Assembly (NCBI GenBank): GCA_036874045.1
Contig: CM072345.1
Span: 6,969,501-7,033,500 of the forward strand
Length of the DNA stretch: 64,000 nucleotides
Direction: 5' to 3'
Origin: Cymodocea nodosa
Lineage: Eukaryota > Streptophyta > Magnoliopsida > Alismatales > Cymodoceaceae
In this document: piece by piece, positions 24,794-36,439 of the stretch
Numbering within the stretch: position 1 is the stretch's first letter
Layout of the letters: every line of letters begins with the position of its first letter
Made by a program: the position numbers and the translations under genes
The notes under the pieces: generated by a model
The model's input: only the letters and a program-made list of their open reading frames with translations
What the model was told of the DNA's origin: nothing
Database searches by the model: none

Positions 24794-25918
24794 TCATACA
24801 ATTTTTACCTCAGACTCATCTGCCATGAAGCACACATGAGCAACGTCTTCTAACTCTTGTTCTCCTTCTAAATGTGAAGATTTTGATGCTGATTCCTCAG
24901 ATTCAGACTCTTCAAATGTGTCATTCTAAGTGACCTTCAAAGCCTTTTTCTTGTAAAACTTTTTCTGAGTTTTCTAAGTCATCTTCTTCTGATTTGTCCT
25001 ACTTTGCTTTTCATTTTTCCTTATAGGACAATCTGGAGAAAGATGTCCAGGTTTCTTATAGTTGTAACATACATACTTTTTGGATGAAGAATTCTTGTCA
25101 TTCAATGATTTTGACGTTGAGGGTTTATCATTTTTGTTCCTTTGCTGTTTCCTAGCTTTCCATGCTTTCTTGAATTTCCTAGTCAGCAAAATCAAATCCT
25201 CGTCAAAATCAGTAGATATATCAAAATCTAAATTAATTTCGAAGGCTATTTCTTTCTTCATTTTTAGTTTGTTGTGACTCAGTGATTCATTTAATTGAAC
25301 TTCATAAGCTGTTAAATTTCCTATAAGTTCATTCATAGTATAAACATTTAAATCTCGTGATTCCTCAATTGATGTTACTTTTTGAGACCATTTAGAACTT
25401 AGGGATCTGAGAATTTTCCTCACCAAATCCTTCTATTCAAAATTCTTTCCTAAATATTTTAAAGAGTTTATGATATCAAGAAATCTGGAAAACATCTTAG
25501 AAATATTTTCGTCTTCATGCATCTTAAAGAGTTCATACTTATGAATCAACATGTTTATTTTTGTCTCTTTAACTTGAGAAGTACCTTCATGTGAAACTTC
25601 TAATGCATGTCACACCTCATAAACAGATTTATATGCCGACACTTTACTGAACTGTTCATAACTCAATGCACAAAATAAAATATTTAAGCCCTTAGCATTC
25701 AGAGTTTCATTTTCTTTTTCAGTAATTGTCCAAGTATTATAAGGAGTAGTTAACAGAGTATATGGTTTAGAAATCATGAACCACAATTTATGATCTATAC
25801 TTTGAAGAAAAATAGTCATCCTATATTTCTAATATTCAAAATGTATTCCATCAAATAAAGGAGGACGATTAAGATTTTGGCCTTCATATAAAGAAAAATT
25901 ACCATTTCCAGTAGCCAT
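24794..25918 (-). pseudogene. gag: Element 2 gag, broken
   Basis: ATG at 25918, TGA at 24794. Homologous to gag of element 1: LNAKGLNILFCALSYEQ, INMLIHKYELFKMHE, KDLVRKILRSL and NLTAYEVQL. The zinc knuckle reads CYNYKKPGHLSPDCP; the second Cys of the C-C-H-C set is Tyr, so it should not fold normally. It ends with the AHVCFMADES tail. Stops include TAG at the YWKYRM Trp (also TAG in element 1), a TGA at a Trp after YEV (about 25608), and TAGs near 25432, 24974 and 24926. Because packaging of element RNA needs gag, a partner gag may be required too. Confidence 0.87.
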
Positions 25919-26105
25919 TTTACCTTAGATTTTTCAACCTATTTGATTTTAAACAGTCTAAAAACTTTAAAACAACTTGAGCCTTAAATCAAGAAAGTTA
26001 AACGTATGCTCAGATATTAATTTCTATTTAAAAATAAGGAAGGTAGAATAAGCAATGATATTAAATAAGTTGGTATCGATTTTATATCAAAGATTATCAA
26101 CAAAG

Positions 26106-26118
26106 CTCTAATACCACT
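26106..26118 (-). other. Primer binding site of element 2
   Basis: AGTGGTATTAGAG on the minus strand, next to the 5' LTR. Complementary to initiator Met-tRNA with one change. Confidence 0.8.
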
Positions 26119-27710
26119 TGTAGGATCGTATGGCTACACAAGAGGGGGTGAATTGTGTATTTTTAATATTTTATGAAATATAATTGAAACTTTAATTCTC
26201 AAAAACAAGTCGAGACATTGTTTTCATAAAATCATTTTTATTCAAGGTTTCAATTACAATATACAATTCAATTCTCCTCAGAAATTGTAGATGCAATTAT
26301 AACTCGATATCATGTATCATCTAAACAATTTCATAACTACAAACAAAGAAAACTAATTTGCAGAATTTAAAACTTTTCTCCTTGTTTTAGATCTTTCTTC
26401 TTCTTCTTTTTCTTCTTCTTTTTCTTCTTCAGCAATTCTTCAGTGACGAATATCTTGTCTTTTCATGCTTCACCGAATTTGCTTTCTTCTGATACTTCAA
26501 ATCTTCAGTGACGAAAATCTTACCTTTTTATGCTTCACTAAACTTTCTTCCACTTGAGAAATTTTTCCCGAAAAGGTGTTTTTGATCCCTGAAAAAGATT
26601 TTTCTTTTGGTGTACAGGGATGTTTTGATCCTTGAAAAGATTTTTCGTTTTGTGTGCAAGGATAAATTGATCAACGAGAATTCTATGCTTTTTATACTGT
26701 ATCTTCATTTCATGCATATCCTTCACGTTTAACCACTACCAGTTTTCCACTTCTCCACGTCTTTTCTTTTTCCTTCATCGAAACACACACGTTCTAACCC
26801 ACGTTTATATTTCAAATTTTCTTTAATCATCAGTCTTGGATCTTTGAAAAATTTCATGCAAAATAAACTTTCTCGTCCAAAAGTTTTTCATCAGTGTAAT
26901 AAGAAGTCATTACTTTAATGTTAACTAAACGAGTAACACAAGTATATATATAACTTAACGTTTCTAACTTAACGAGTTCCTCATGTGCCATTTCACGTGA
27001 CAAGTACTGTAGCTAACTCAACGAACTAAGTCTGTGGTGTTATGCTATCTCAATGAACCATCTCTGTTGTGTTATGATAACTCAACGAACCAGTAATAAA
27101 CAAATGTTTTTATAATAAGAATTTTACCACGTGCAAAAATAACAACTTAAGTTTATAACACTAACCTAACACGTTGCCTTAGTATTCAATATAGCAACTC
27201 AACGTGTTTAGTTATGTTAACTTAATGAGTTAAACATGTGCACCTCACGTGATACAATATAACATTCGTAACATATAATTTCACCACGTGTATAACACTA
27301 ACTTAACGAGTTCGTCTCTTCTTTTACTCACTAACTTAACAAGTTATCACGTGACCTATTTTAACCTTTAAGCATCTAACTTAACGAGTTCTCACGTGAC
27401 CTCTATACAAACAAAACTCTAACTTAACGAGTTGTCTAAGTGTGCACTATTCATGATACAGAAGATATAACATTAAAACATATCATGTTTTTCAATAAAA
27501 ACACACGTTAACTTAACGTTTAGCTAAATGAGAAATTAATGCAACGAAACGACTAGTTATTAACTTCAAATCCAATACAGAGAAGTATTTATATTAGTAA
27601 GCTTTTTCTGTATTAATTGATGATTTTAATTTCTTTTTACAAGCAATAGTAATTGAGCAAATATGATTATTTTCATTCAGCACACATCATCAAAACAAAA
27701 ATACTCAACA
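26119..27710 (-). repeat. 5' LTR of element 2 (family A', 1592 bp)
   Basis: Nearly identical to 19275-20855; differences are scattered single bases and a short TTCTTC expansion near 26400. TATA box on the minus strand at 26690-26696. The TAACTTAACGAGTT array is at about 26950-27530. The next bases, TATTT, are the target duplication. Confidence 0.94.
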
Positions 27711-28882
27711 TATTTCATTTGGTGTGTAGGGATAATTGATCAATGAAAATTCTATGCCTTTTATACTGTATCTTCACTTCATATATATCCTCCACATTTA
27801 ATCACTATTAGTTTTCCACTCTTCACGTCTTCTCTTTTTCCTTCATCAAAATATACACATTCTAACCCACATTTTCCTTTCGAATTTTCTTTAATCATCA
27901 ATCCTAGATCTTTGAAAAATTTTCTGCAAAATAAACTTTCTTGTCCAAAATTTTTCCTCAAATGTAATAAGAAGTCGTTGTGTTAATGTTAACTAAATGA
28001 GTAAAACAATTAGATTTATAACTTAACGTATCTAACTCAACGAGTTCAACATGTGTCAAATCACGTGACAAGTATTGTAGCTAACTCAACGAACTAAGTT
28101 CGTGGTATTACACTAACTTAACGAACCAGCTAAACCTTTCTTTCAGAAGGTTAAATGCTAACTCACCAAAAAGTGCTTGAGTTTTGGATAGTTACAGTTG
28201 TAAGTCTTCGAAAAACCTAATAACTCACCGATCTAGTAATAAACAAATGTTTTTACAATAAAGTATTTACCATGTGCAATAATAATAACTTTAAGTTTAT
28301 AACGTTAACCTAACGCATTGCCTTAGCATTCAATATAGCAACTCAACGCGTGCAATTAGTGTAGTAATATTAGCTTAACGAGTTAAACATGTGCAACTCA
28401 CGTGATATAATATAATATTCGTAAACTTTAATTTCACTATGTGCACAATACTAACTTAACAAGTTTGTCTCTTCCTTTTGACCTTTTACTCACTAACTTA
28501 ACTAATTCTTACGTAACCTATTTTAACCTTTAAGCCTATAACTCAATGAGTTCTCACGTGATCTTTATACAAATAACGCACTAATTCAACGAGTTGTCTA
28601 AACGTGCACTATTCACGATACAAAAAATATAATTTTAAAAGATATCATGCTTTACAATGAAAAGACACATTAACTTAACGTTTAGTTAAATGAAAAGTTA
28701 GTATAACGTAACGACTAGTTATTTAACTTAGTATAATCTCATATCCATTATAGACCAGTATTTATATCAGTAAACTTTTTCGGTATTAATTAATGTTCTT
28801 AATTTATTTTCACAAACAATAGTAATTGAGTAAATATGATTACATTCGTTTAGCACACATTATCGAAACAAAATACTCAACA

Positions 28883-29333
28883 ACTTTCCTTTTCAAGCAT
28901 TTTAAATAGTTCATATTTTCTTAATAGGATGTTGATTTTAGTATCTTTCACTTGGCTGGTTCCTTCATATGTAATTTGAAGGGTTTTCCAAATCTCATGG
29001 GAAGACTTACATGTAGATATTTTATTATACTGTTCACTAGTGAGTGCACAATAAATTGAATTTAATCCATGAGCATCCATCTAGATGATTCTTTCATCCT
29101 CCTTAGTCTAGTCTCTTTCATGACTAATTGAAAGTGATGCACCATGTACAACCATTCTTTAAAGTTTTACATCTGTGCTCCTAAGGAAACACTCAATCCA
29201 ATTTTTCCAGTAGCTATAATTGCTACTATCAAAAATGAGAGGTTGATAGATGTTTTGACCCTCTACAGTATGGAAAGCCATGATCTCAGATGGTTAAATT
29301 TATTTATGAGATCAACCTTGCACTAATATCAAT
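28883..29333 (-). pseudogene. gag: Element 3 gag N-terminal piece and primer site
   Basis: The ORF at 28877-29080 reads MDAHGLNSIYCALTSEQ and INILLRKYELFKML, the same gag motifs as in elements 1 and 2. TAG stops replace residues before MDAHG. The primer site is a mutated TTGATATTAGTGC at about 29320-29333 on the minus strand, next to the 5' LTR. Confidence 0.82.
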
Positions 29334-30987
29334 TGTTAAGACCTAATGGCTTAGCAAAGGGGGGGTGAATGGTAAGATTTAATGACTTTTAAGGAGACTC
29401 AAATCTTAGCAATAAATGGTTGATTGCAGCAAGTATAAAACTATCTTCTTAGTGAAACACAAATTAATTGAAGATAATGCACACAGGAATTTTACATGGT
29501 TCACCACTAACAACTAGTTCACCCCCAAGGGTTACTTGGGCTTCACTAACTTTTTAGAATTTACAAACACTTGTTTTAAGGTCAAAGCAAGAACCAACCA
29601 CACGAGCCTTAAGGTACAAGCTCTAAAACAATAGTGAACTTTTAGGTGCAAGTCCACGAACCAACACTTTTGAGCTTTGTCAAACAAAGCTTTATGTGCA
29701 AGGAGCTTTTGCTATTATTCTTCTTCAATATTCAGTATTTTCTAAAGCGTGTATCATGGAATGTTTTGTATAGCTCTCAAAAGTATATGATGAAAAGTGG
29801 TTCTTGTTATCTTTCTATTCTAATCATACTTATACCAAAATGCACAATGATCATATTCTGTCTAACTGATGTGTTCTATTGTACTTACCACTTTGCCAAT
29901 CCTAAATATGGTAAGTTATCGTTTAGAAAGATGTTTCAAGATAATCTTCCAATTCCCTTTGATTTTCATATAGTTAACTATTATAATCTTCCAAAAGTCT
30001 AAATGTCTGATCTGTAACTCTCTGAAAAACCTTAAAGAGTTATTCCTTTCACGTGATCTTTAAGTTTTGTGCGTGACTTTAAATTTAACATGCGAGTTTT
30101 TAAGTTCGGATAATTGTAACTATTAACTTACCGAAACATTTTAACTTTCGGATAGTTAACTATAGTAACCTTCTGATTCTCCCTCTAAGCTTCCAACTGT
30201 TTTTTTTTATTTTTACACGTGTATTTGAGTAACTTAAGTTTCGAATAGTTGTAACTGTTAACTTATCGAAACGTTTCAACTTTCGGATAGTTAGCTACAA
30301 TAACCTTTTGATTCTTCCTCTTAGCTTCTGACTACTGTTTTCTGATTTCTACACGTGCATAATTGAATAACTTAAGTTCGGATAGTTAGTTTTTCTAACT
30401 CTCCGATTTTGTCTTATTTTTAGATAGTTTCCTATCTTAACTTACAAAAAAATTTGAACAGTTGATTTTTAATATTTTTTACTTTCTCCACGTGCGTATT
30501 TGAATGACTTAAGTTTCGGATAGTTAAATCTACAACTTTCTGAAACTTCTCATTTTTCAGATAGTTAGCTTTTCTAACTTTTCGAAAATCCTTTTAGGCC
30601 TCTAACTACTATATGTTTAATTTCTACACGTGCATAATTATTTGACTTAATTGCTCAGATAGTTAGCTCCTTAACTCTCTAAAGAACTCAAACCTTTTTC
30701 TAACTTTCTAAAAGACTTCTTATTTTCAGATAGTTAGCATTGTAACTTTCTGAAGAGCTTTCTTGTTATATTTAAGTGGTCTTTCAAATAGTTAAGTTAT
30801 TAACCTTTTGAAAATCTGCTTCTTCTAGATACTTAGGCTGAGAACTGACCGATCCTTCTAATTTCATCTGTCAGCTTTAAGTGATTTGTTTGTGACTATC
30901 TATAACTGTTTATTTGTTGATTTATGAAATACAAGAGATTATTCCTCACATTGATTTTTGCATTATCAAAATCTAGAAGTCCTTTCA
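29334..30987 (-). repeat. 5' LTR of element 3 (family B, 1654 bp)
   Basis: On the plus strand it runs from TGTTAAGACC to CCTTTCA. The second half is homologous to 12143-13187 and the whole to the LTRs of element 4. It is rich in TTCGGATAGTTA variants and CACGTG-like cores. An apparent 118-codon ORF at 29646-30002 lies wholly within it and is not taken as a gene. Confidence 0.9.
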
Positions 30988-31948
30988 CTCTTTCCTCCCA
31001 CCTCCTTCATTTTTCTCCTCTTCTTTTTATATTTCTTTTAGTAGTAACTGCTTTTACCTAAATGATCAGTTGGATTTCCTTCATTCATATCAACGATGGT
31101 GATTTCTTCTTCATTCCATGATTTAAATCCTATGTGATACATGTAATCATGGTTTTTCTTTGAATTTCTTGTTTCTACAACTACTCACAATGGCATATTA
31201 GAAAATAATTGGTCTCTAGAGTTACTCTAACCCAATGGACTTACTCTGTGGACTTAATAGTTAACTCAACGAACTTCCTTCATTGAGTAAAGCTTAACTC
31301 AACAGACTTAATATAAAACATGTGCAACTCACGTGACATAATAAAACATTTAAATTCACACGTGCATAATGTTAACTTTACGATGGTAAAAAGACTTTTC
31401 GGATAGTTACGAACTGTAACTATCTGAAACTTATATGTACTTCAGATAGTTAGCCTTTAACCTTTCGAAAGATAACTTAAGCCATGTTTCCAAGCTACGA
31501 CATGTGTCCTAAGTAGTTTTTACAATAAAAAGGTATTTCAAATACTTGCAAACCTAATTATCCGATGCTTAAATACATTTTGGATAGTTACAGTCAAAAC
31601 TTTCTGAAACACAACCTAAGTCATGTATTAAGGTTTCAACACGTGTCCTTGAAATAATAATAAAATACTCTTTAAGCATTCAAAATGAAACTGTCTAGTA
31701 CATAAAATAAAACTTTTCGAAATAATAGACATTTTAGATACTTTAGGAATTAAAAAGCTTATAACTCACCAATAGTTCAAAAATATACTTCATTAACACT
31801 AATTCCCTAAAATTATGCACATTCTTCAATTAAGGCATATAATCGTGCAATTATAACATAATAGCTTAATTCTCATGTGATAAACTAAATATTATGCAAT
31901 TAACCATTATTTAACCATTAATATTATGTACTTTTTTCATTCTAAACA
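30988..31948 (-). repeat. Partial LTR-like repeat (family C), host of element 3
   Basis: Shares most of its length with 34590-35292, including a GATCGGTTGGATTTCCTTCA-like block and the end TTCTAAACA. The other part presumably lies beyond the left window edge, across element 3. Orientation is inferred from the CA end. It contains AACTCAACGAACTTCC-like motifs. Confidence 0.6.
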
Positions 31949-32089
31949 AGTCTTTATTTCTTTTTTGAATATTATACTTAGCATTTTTTTTTCCTTACAT
32001 GATTTTTTGATTTTTATGACAAAAAGGGGAGAATGATTTTTTAGAAAGCTACACTTATTAGGTTTTGTCATCATAAAAAAGAGGGAGAT
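31949..32089 (+). other. 3' internal remnant and polypurine tract of an older family A-like element
   Basis: A GACAAAAAGGGGAGAAT run, then TTATTAGGTTTTGTCATCAT and AAAAAAGAGGGAGAT just before an LTR start. Element 1 has the same arrangement before its 3' LTR. Confidence 0.65.
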
Positions 32090-32958
32090 TGTTAGGAATT
32101 TTGTTTTGATGATAAATATTTTACTAAGTCTATAAATAAGTCTAAGTTTTTATCTTAGTCTCATAGTTAGACATTAACAATTTTTGAAAAGTCGTATAGT
32201 TATGGTTAACATTTCGAATTAGTCGAAGAGTTATGTTAAAAACTCATATAGTTATAGTTAACTACACATGTATTTTTAATGTCTTAAGTTTTTACGTATT
32301 TTCCATGTGCATTCGGTAGAGAAAAGTTGAAGAGTTAAATAACTATTCGAGTTTTTACGCATGGATTGATAACTGTTCAAGTTTTATAAAAGTGACTAAT
32401 GAAGAATTAAGTTTTTTTGTTATAGTCATGTATTTTGCAAATGAAAAACTCAAAGAGTTATATATAAGTGTTTGGGTTTTTACAAGCATTAAAAAATAAG
32501 TGTTCGACTAAAAAGGCGACTCAGAAGATAAATTCTACAGTTCTCTAGAAAGAGCATTCTCAATGGATCTACGATAAGGGAATATGGAAATTCAAAAAGG
32601 GAGTGGAGAACATGGGTAATTCAAATTTAAAAAAGTGTGTGGAATCATGGATTATGAATTAAGTGGATGAATGTGTTAAACGAAAAACTTCAGTTCTACT
32701 GTTATAAATAAAGGGTATGAATTGCACTTCATTTATCCCTATCTAGAAAAGAGTATCCCAAAAACAAAATAATCCCAATCGAGAGAAAGAGATATCCAAC
32801 AAAGAAATACCAGCAAATATAGAGAAAGAGTTATCTCAAAGAGGTCTTAGAGATTCAAAGAAATAAGCAAGGAAATACGTAAATAGAGCAAAAAGCAAAA
32901 AGAATTAGAAGTTATGCACAAAAGCTCAGGTTTGAAATTTCAATTCAATCAAGGTTAG

Positions 32959-35865
32959 TGTTGGGCTGTAATATCACAATAGGAGGGGTGAATTGTGTCT
33001 TTAGAAATTAAGAATCTAGTAGATAAAGCAAGAGCACAAAACATTCACTATTTATAATTCTAAACCTTTTATTGATAAAGTAAGAATTTATAGTCGTTTA
33101 TAGCACAATTCCCTACTTGTTGGTTTTAATATAATTTTCGAGTTATAATTCAATATGAAAGACAATTTATCTTATTCTAACTTTGATTGAATTGTATATT
33201 CAAACTTGAACTTCTATACACAACTTTCTAATTCTTTTAAAATTTTTTGCTCAATTTCTGTATCTCTTTGCTTCCTTCTTTGAATCTTGGAGACCTCCTT
33301 CATATTAAGTCTTTCTTTGTTTTTTCTTGGGATTTGAAGAGATAAGATTTCTCTCTTAAATTTTAGGATATCTCTCTATTTTGTATAGGGATGAATGAAA
33401 TGTAGCTCATACCTTTTATTTATAGTAGTAGAACTGTGATTTTACATTCAACATGTTCATCCACTATATTGATTGTGAACTTCTATTTGATTTGTTTTTA
33501 TGCTTATATCAATAATTACTTTTAGAAGTAAACAAACAATCTTTCACACAAATTAGATGTTAAATCCAATTTGTATTTTAACTACAAGTGCATAGTGTAT
33601 ATTGTATTTGTGTGCAAGTACAGGTCAATCCCACAAAGATTAAGTAAGAACTATGTACTATTCTGATTTTTATATTAGAGTTTATATGTGTTCAATTAAG
33701 CACTCCGTTGAGTTACAGTTAACACAATGGACTTAGTTCGTGAAGTTATGGTTAACTCAACGGACTAACCTCGTAGACTTAAGTTAACTCTACGAGCCTT
33801 CCTTTCCAGTTAAATATTACTATTTATAGAGGAATTCGGCCAACTATTGGGTGGTTCCATAGAATGTAAATAACATCAATTAAGCTTTTTAATGTTAGTT
33901 AATATTAGATTTATCATTAGATAATACTAACATTTAGATATTTCAAACAGTAATCATTAAAATCTTTAAGTATCTAGAACGAATTAATTTCAGTAAATAA
34001 TAAAATTATTTTCTATTTCTGAATCAAGCAAACATAAAACATTCACAATACTGACAATGATAACATTAATCATGATACAAAACAAACAATACAACACTTT
34101 AATACTAAATGTAAACACAAATAATTTGTTGTTTTTGGTATTTTTGTTTTGATATATTCCTAAAGATGAGCAAAAGGTGAAATGTAAAAATCTCTATCGA
34201 CAGTAAAAACTTCTATCACTACATGCGACATGATTACACCATTGAAAACTTAATCACTTACAATCTTGCCTTCTCTCCCTATAGAATCGTGAATCAAGAA
34301 TTGTAAGATAATCTCCTCTTCAGCATATTAACATCAACCCGAAACCAATGCTAAAAGCTTTACAATCTCTTGAGATATGAGTTAATGCTTGGTGAAAATG
34401 GCTTCCCTTCCTGTGATGCGATCACTCCTCACAGTGGTTGTTAATCACCGTGTTTGGCTTAGAATCGTCCTGACATCTAAAAAGTATTCTCACAGATCTC
34501 TAATGGTTGGTGATTTTGGTGGTGTGGTTGGTGGAGCTTCAGAAAACTTTTGACGCTTCCTGTAGTTAGCGCGGTTCTCTACCACACTTCTCACAGTCTT
34601 TTTATTCATCTTTTATATTTCTCTCAGTAATAACTGCTTCTACTTAAATGATCGGTTGGATTTCCTTCATTCATACCAATGATGGTGATTTCTTCTTCAT
34701 TCCACAAGTGAATTCCTACGTGATACATGTAGTCGTGGTTTTCCTTCGAATTTCTTGTTTCTGCAACTACTACAGTGGTATATTAGAAAATAAATGGTCC
34801 ATGGAGTTAGTGTAACTCAACAGACTTACTTCGTTGATTTAACTATAAAACACGTGCAATAAAGAAATAATAAGTTCATATATTTCGGATACTTACAAAC
34901 CTAATTATCTGATGTTGAGATGCATTTCGGATAGTTAGCAAATAACTTATTGAAAATTCACTCAAGTCATGTATTACAGTTTCAACATATGTACTTTAGG
35001 AAATAATAAAATATTCTTTAATCGTTTAAAACATAACTATCTAGTGCATGTAATATAACTCTCCAAAATAACAAAAAATTTGGATAATTAAGAATTTCCA
35101 AGCCTATAATTCACCGACAGTTCAGAAATATACTTAATTAATGCTAATTCATTGCAATTATGCAGATTCTTTCATTAAAGCATATAATAGTGCAATTATA
35201 ACATAATGACTTAATTCTCATATGATAAGCTAAATATTATGCAATTAACCATCATTTAACCGTTAATATTATGCACTTTCTCATTCTAAACATCCACTTA
35301 ATCCATAATTTGTGATCTCACGCACTATTTCAAATTTAAATTACCCATGATCTCCACTATCTTTTTGAATTTCCACAATCTCCACTATAGTTTTGAATTT
35401 CCATGATCTTCACTATATTTTTGAATTTCCATGATTTCCTAACACAGAACAATCGAAAATCTTCTTTTTAGAGAACTATAGAATATATCTTTTAAGTCAT
35501 TACCTTAGTCGAACATTTATCCTTTAAGATATGTAAAAACTCAAATACTTATCTGTAACTCTTTAAGTTTTTCCTCGTATAAAACATGTGACTAAAACAA
35601 TAAAACTTAATTTTTTGTTAATCACATCGAACAATTAACTAACTTTTCAAGTTTTTTTTATTGAACACACATGGAAAATAAGTGAAAACTTAAAATGTTA
35701 AAAACATGTATAGATAACTTAACTATACGAGTTTTTAATATAACTCTTCAACTAACTCGAAACGTTAACTTATAACCATATGACTTTTCAAAATATGTTA
35801 ATGCCTAACTATGCGACTATTGTAGATTTAGTAAAATATTCATGATCAAAACAAAATTCCTAATA
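32959..35865 (-). repeat. Solo LTR (family A-like, minus) with a nested insertion
   Basis: Flanked by a perfect GTTAG duplication (32954-32958 and 35866-35870). Without its insert the LTR is about 1.09 kb. On the plus strand it contains ACAATAGGAGGGGTGAATTG and ends AAAATTCCTAATA, where the final CA is now TA. It is split by 33465-35292. Confidence 0.8.
33465..35292. repeat. Family C LTR-like insertion
   Basis: 1828 bp flanked by TCCAC (33460-33464 and 35293-35297). It ends CTAAACA; the expected initial TG reads TA. The right 0.7 kb matches 31000-31948. The block GTGCAAGTACAGGTCAATCC near 33620 is a motif often seen in plant repeats. Class uncertain; a solo LTR is most likely. Confidence 0.6.
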
Positions 35866-36093
35866 GTTAGAATAAGGTAGATTATATTTTAGAGTATTAA
35901 ATTACACATGAAAAAATTTATATCAAAACCAACAAGTAGGAAATTATGCTTAAAAGTCTGTAAGTTACTAATTTATCAATAAAATTTTGATTTACGATAA
36001 TTATGAGTGTTTTGTGCTCTTATTTTATCTACTAGAATTTTTAATTTTAAAGACACAATTCACTCTCACTCTTGTAATACTTATAATCCTACA

Positions 36094-36439
36094 ACTACGT
36101 TACCTTGTGAAGGCTTTTCTCACTCAAGCATGCATCTTGATGACTTAGACTTGAAATAATTGTCATTGTCAGCAATATATCAAAAGACCCTAATGTTTTT
36201 CTTTAACCATCTTTGCCTTGAAACATTTAATTTTGTATGGACGCCATCAACTTGAAATCTCAATCTTTCATGTAAGTACATCTATGGCTAGATTTGTATT
36301 TGTAAATGAAAAATTGTAATTAACTAATGATTGTTACATCCCTCGATAGAAATTTTGGGTACCTTAGCATTTTTTTTTGTATATTTATTGTTTTATTACT
36401 AAATTTATTATTTTATATTTATAATTTCTAATATAAAAT
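36094..36439. other. Intergenic, nothing recognised
   Basis: AT-rich; no ORF or repeat recognised. It ends with AAAAT, the target duplication of the following solo LTR. Confidence 0.5.

Larger units (their letters stand above)
19275..27710 (-). mobile_element. Element 2: non-autonomous copia derivative with gag and ORF3 but no pol
   Basis: Complete, 8436 bp, with LTRs at 19275-20855 and 26119-27710, a primer site at 26106-26118, a polypurine tract at 20856-20871 and a perfect target duplication TATTT. The 5263-bp internal region holds gag (24794-25918) and ORF3 (21365-23632) only. The 1.16 kb between them has no protease, integrase, RT or RNase H motif in any frame. The LTRs look nearly identical, so insertion is the youngest event of the nest. 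Movement must have depended on a partner element supplying pol (inference). Confidence 0.92.
18825..28882 (-). repeat. Solo LTR (family A') split by element 2
   Basis: 18825-19274 and 27711-28882 are the two parts of one LTR (about 1.62 kb) of the same family as element 2. On the plus strand it begins TGTAGGATCGAATGG and ends CTCAACA. Outer duplication ACTTT lies at 18820-18824 and 28883-28887. Element 2 interrupts it with its own duplication TATTT (19270-19274 and 27711-27715). It is more diverged than the two LTRs of element 2, consistent with greater age. Confidence 0.93.
12143..30987 (-). mobile_element. Element 3: degenerate Ty1/copia element (family B LTR), interrupted by three insertions
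   Basis: The minus-strand order from right to left is 5' LTR (29334-30987), gag, protease, integrase, RT, RNase H, polypurine tract and 3' LTR (ending 13187). The left LTR is split by element 1, so its outer part is off the window. Gag is split by a solo LTR at 17208-18289 and by a second one at 18825-28882, which carries element 2. Excluding insertions, the right LTR is 1654 bp. The coding parts are heavily decayed. It is the host for most of the nest and older than everything inside it. Confidence 0.88.
32090..36093 (+). repeat. Family A-like 3' LTR, interrupted
   Basis: Parts 32090-32958 and 35871-36093 (about 1.09 kb in all) run from TGTTAGGAATTTTG to AATCCTACA. The end shares GTGTTTTGTGCTCTTRTTTTAT with the LTRs of element 1. 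It is interrupted by 32959-35865, flanked by GTTAG on both sides. Confidence 0.8.

Noticed and set aside
29646..30002. A 118-codon ORF on the plus strand
   Set aside because: It lies wholly inside the family B LTR of element 3 and on the opposite strand; the homologous LTR of element 4 does not keep it.
32090..36093. A complete retrotransposon
   Set aside because: After removing the nested insertion flanked by GTTAG, only a single LTR of about 1.1 kb remains.
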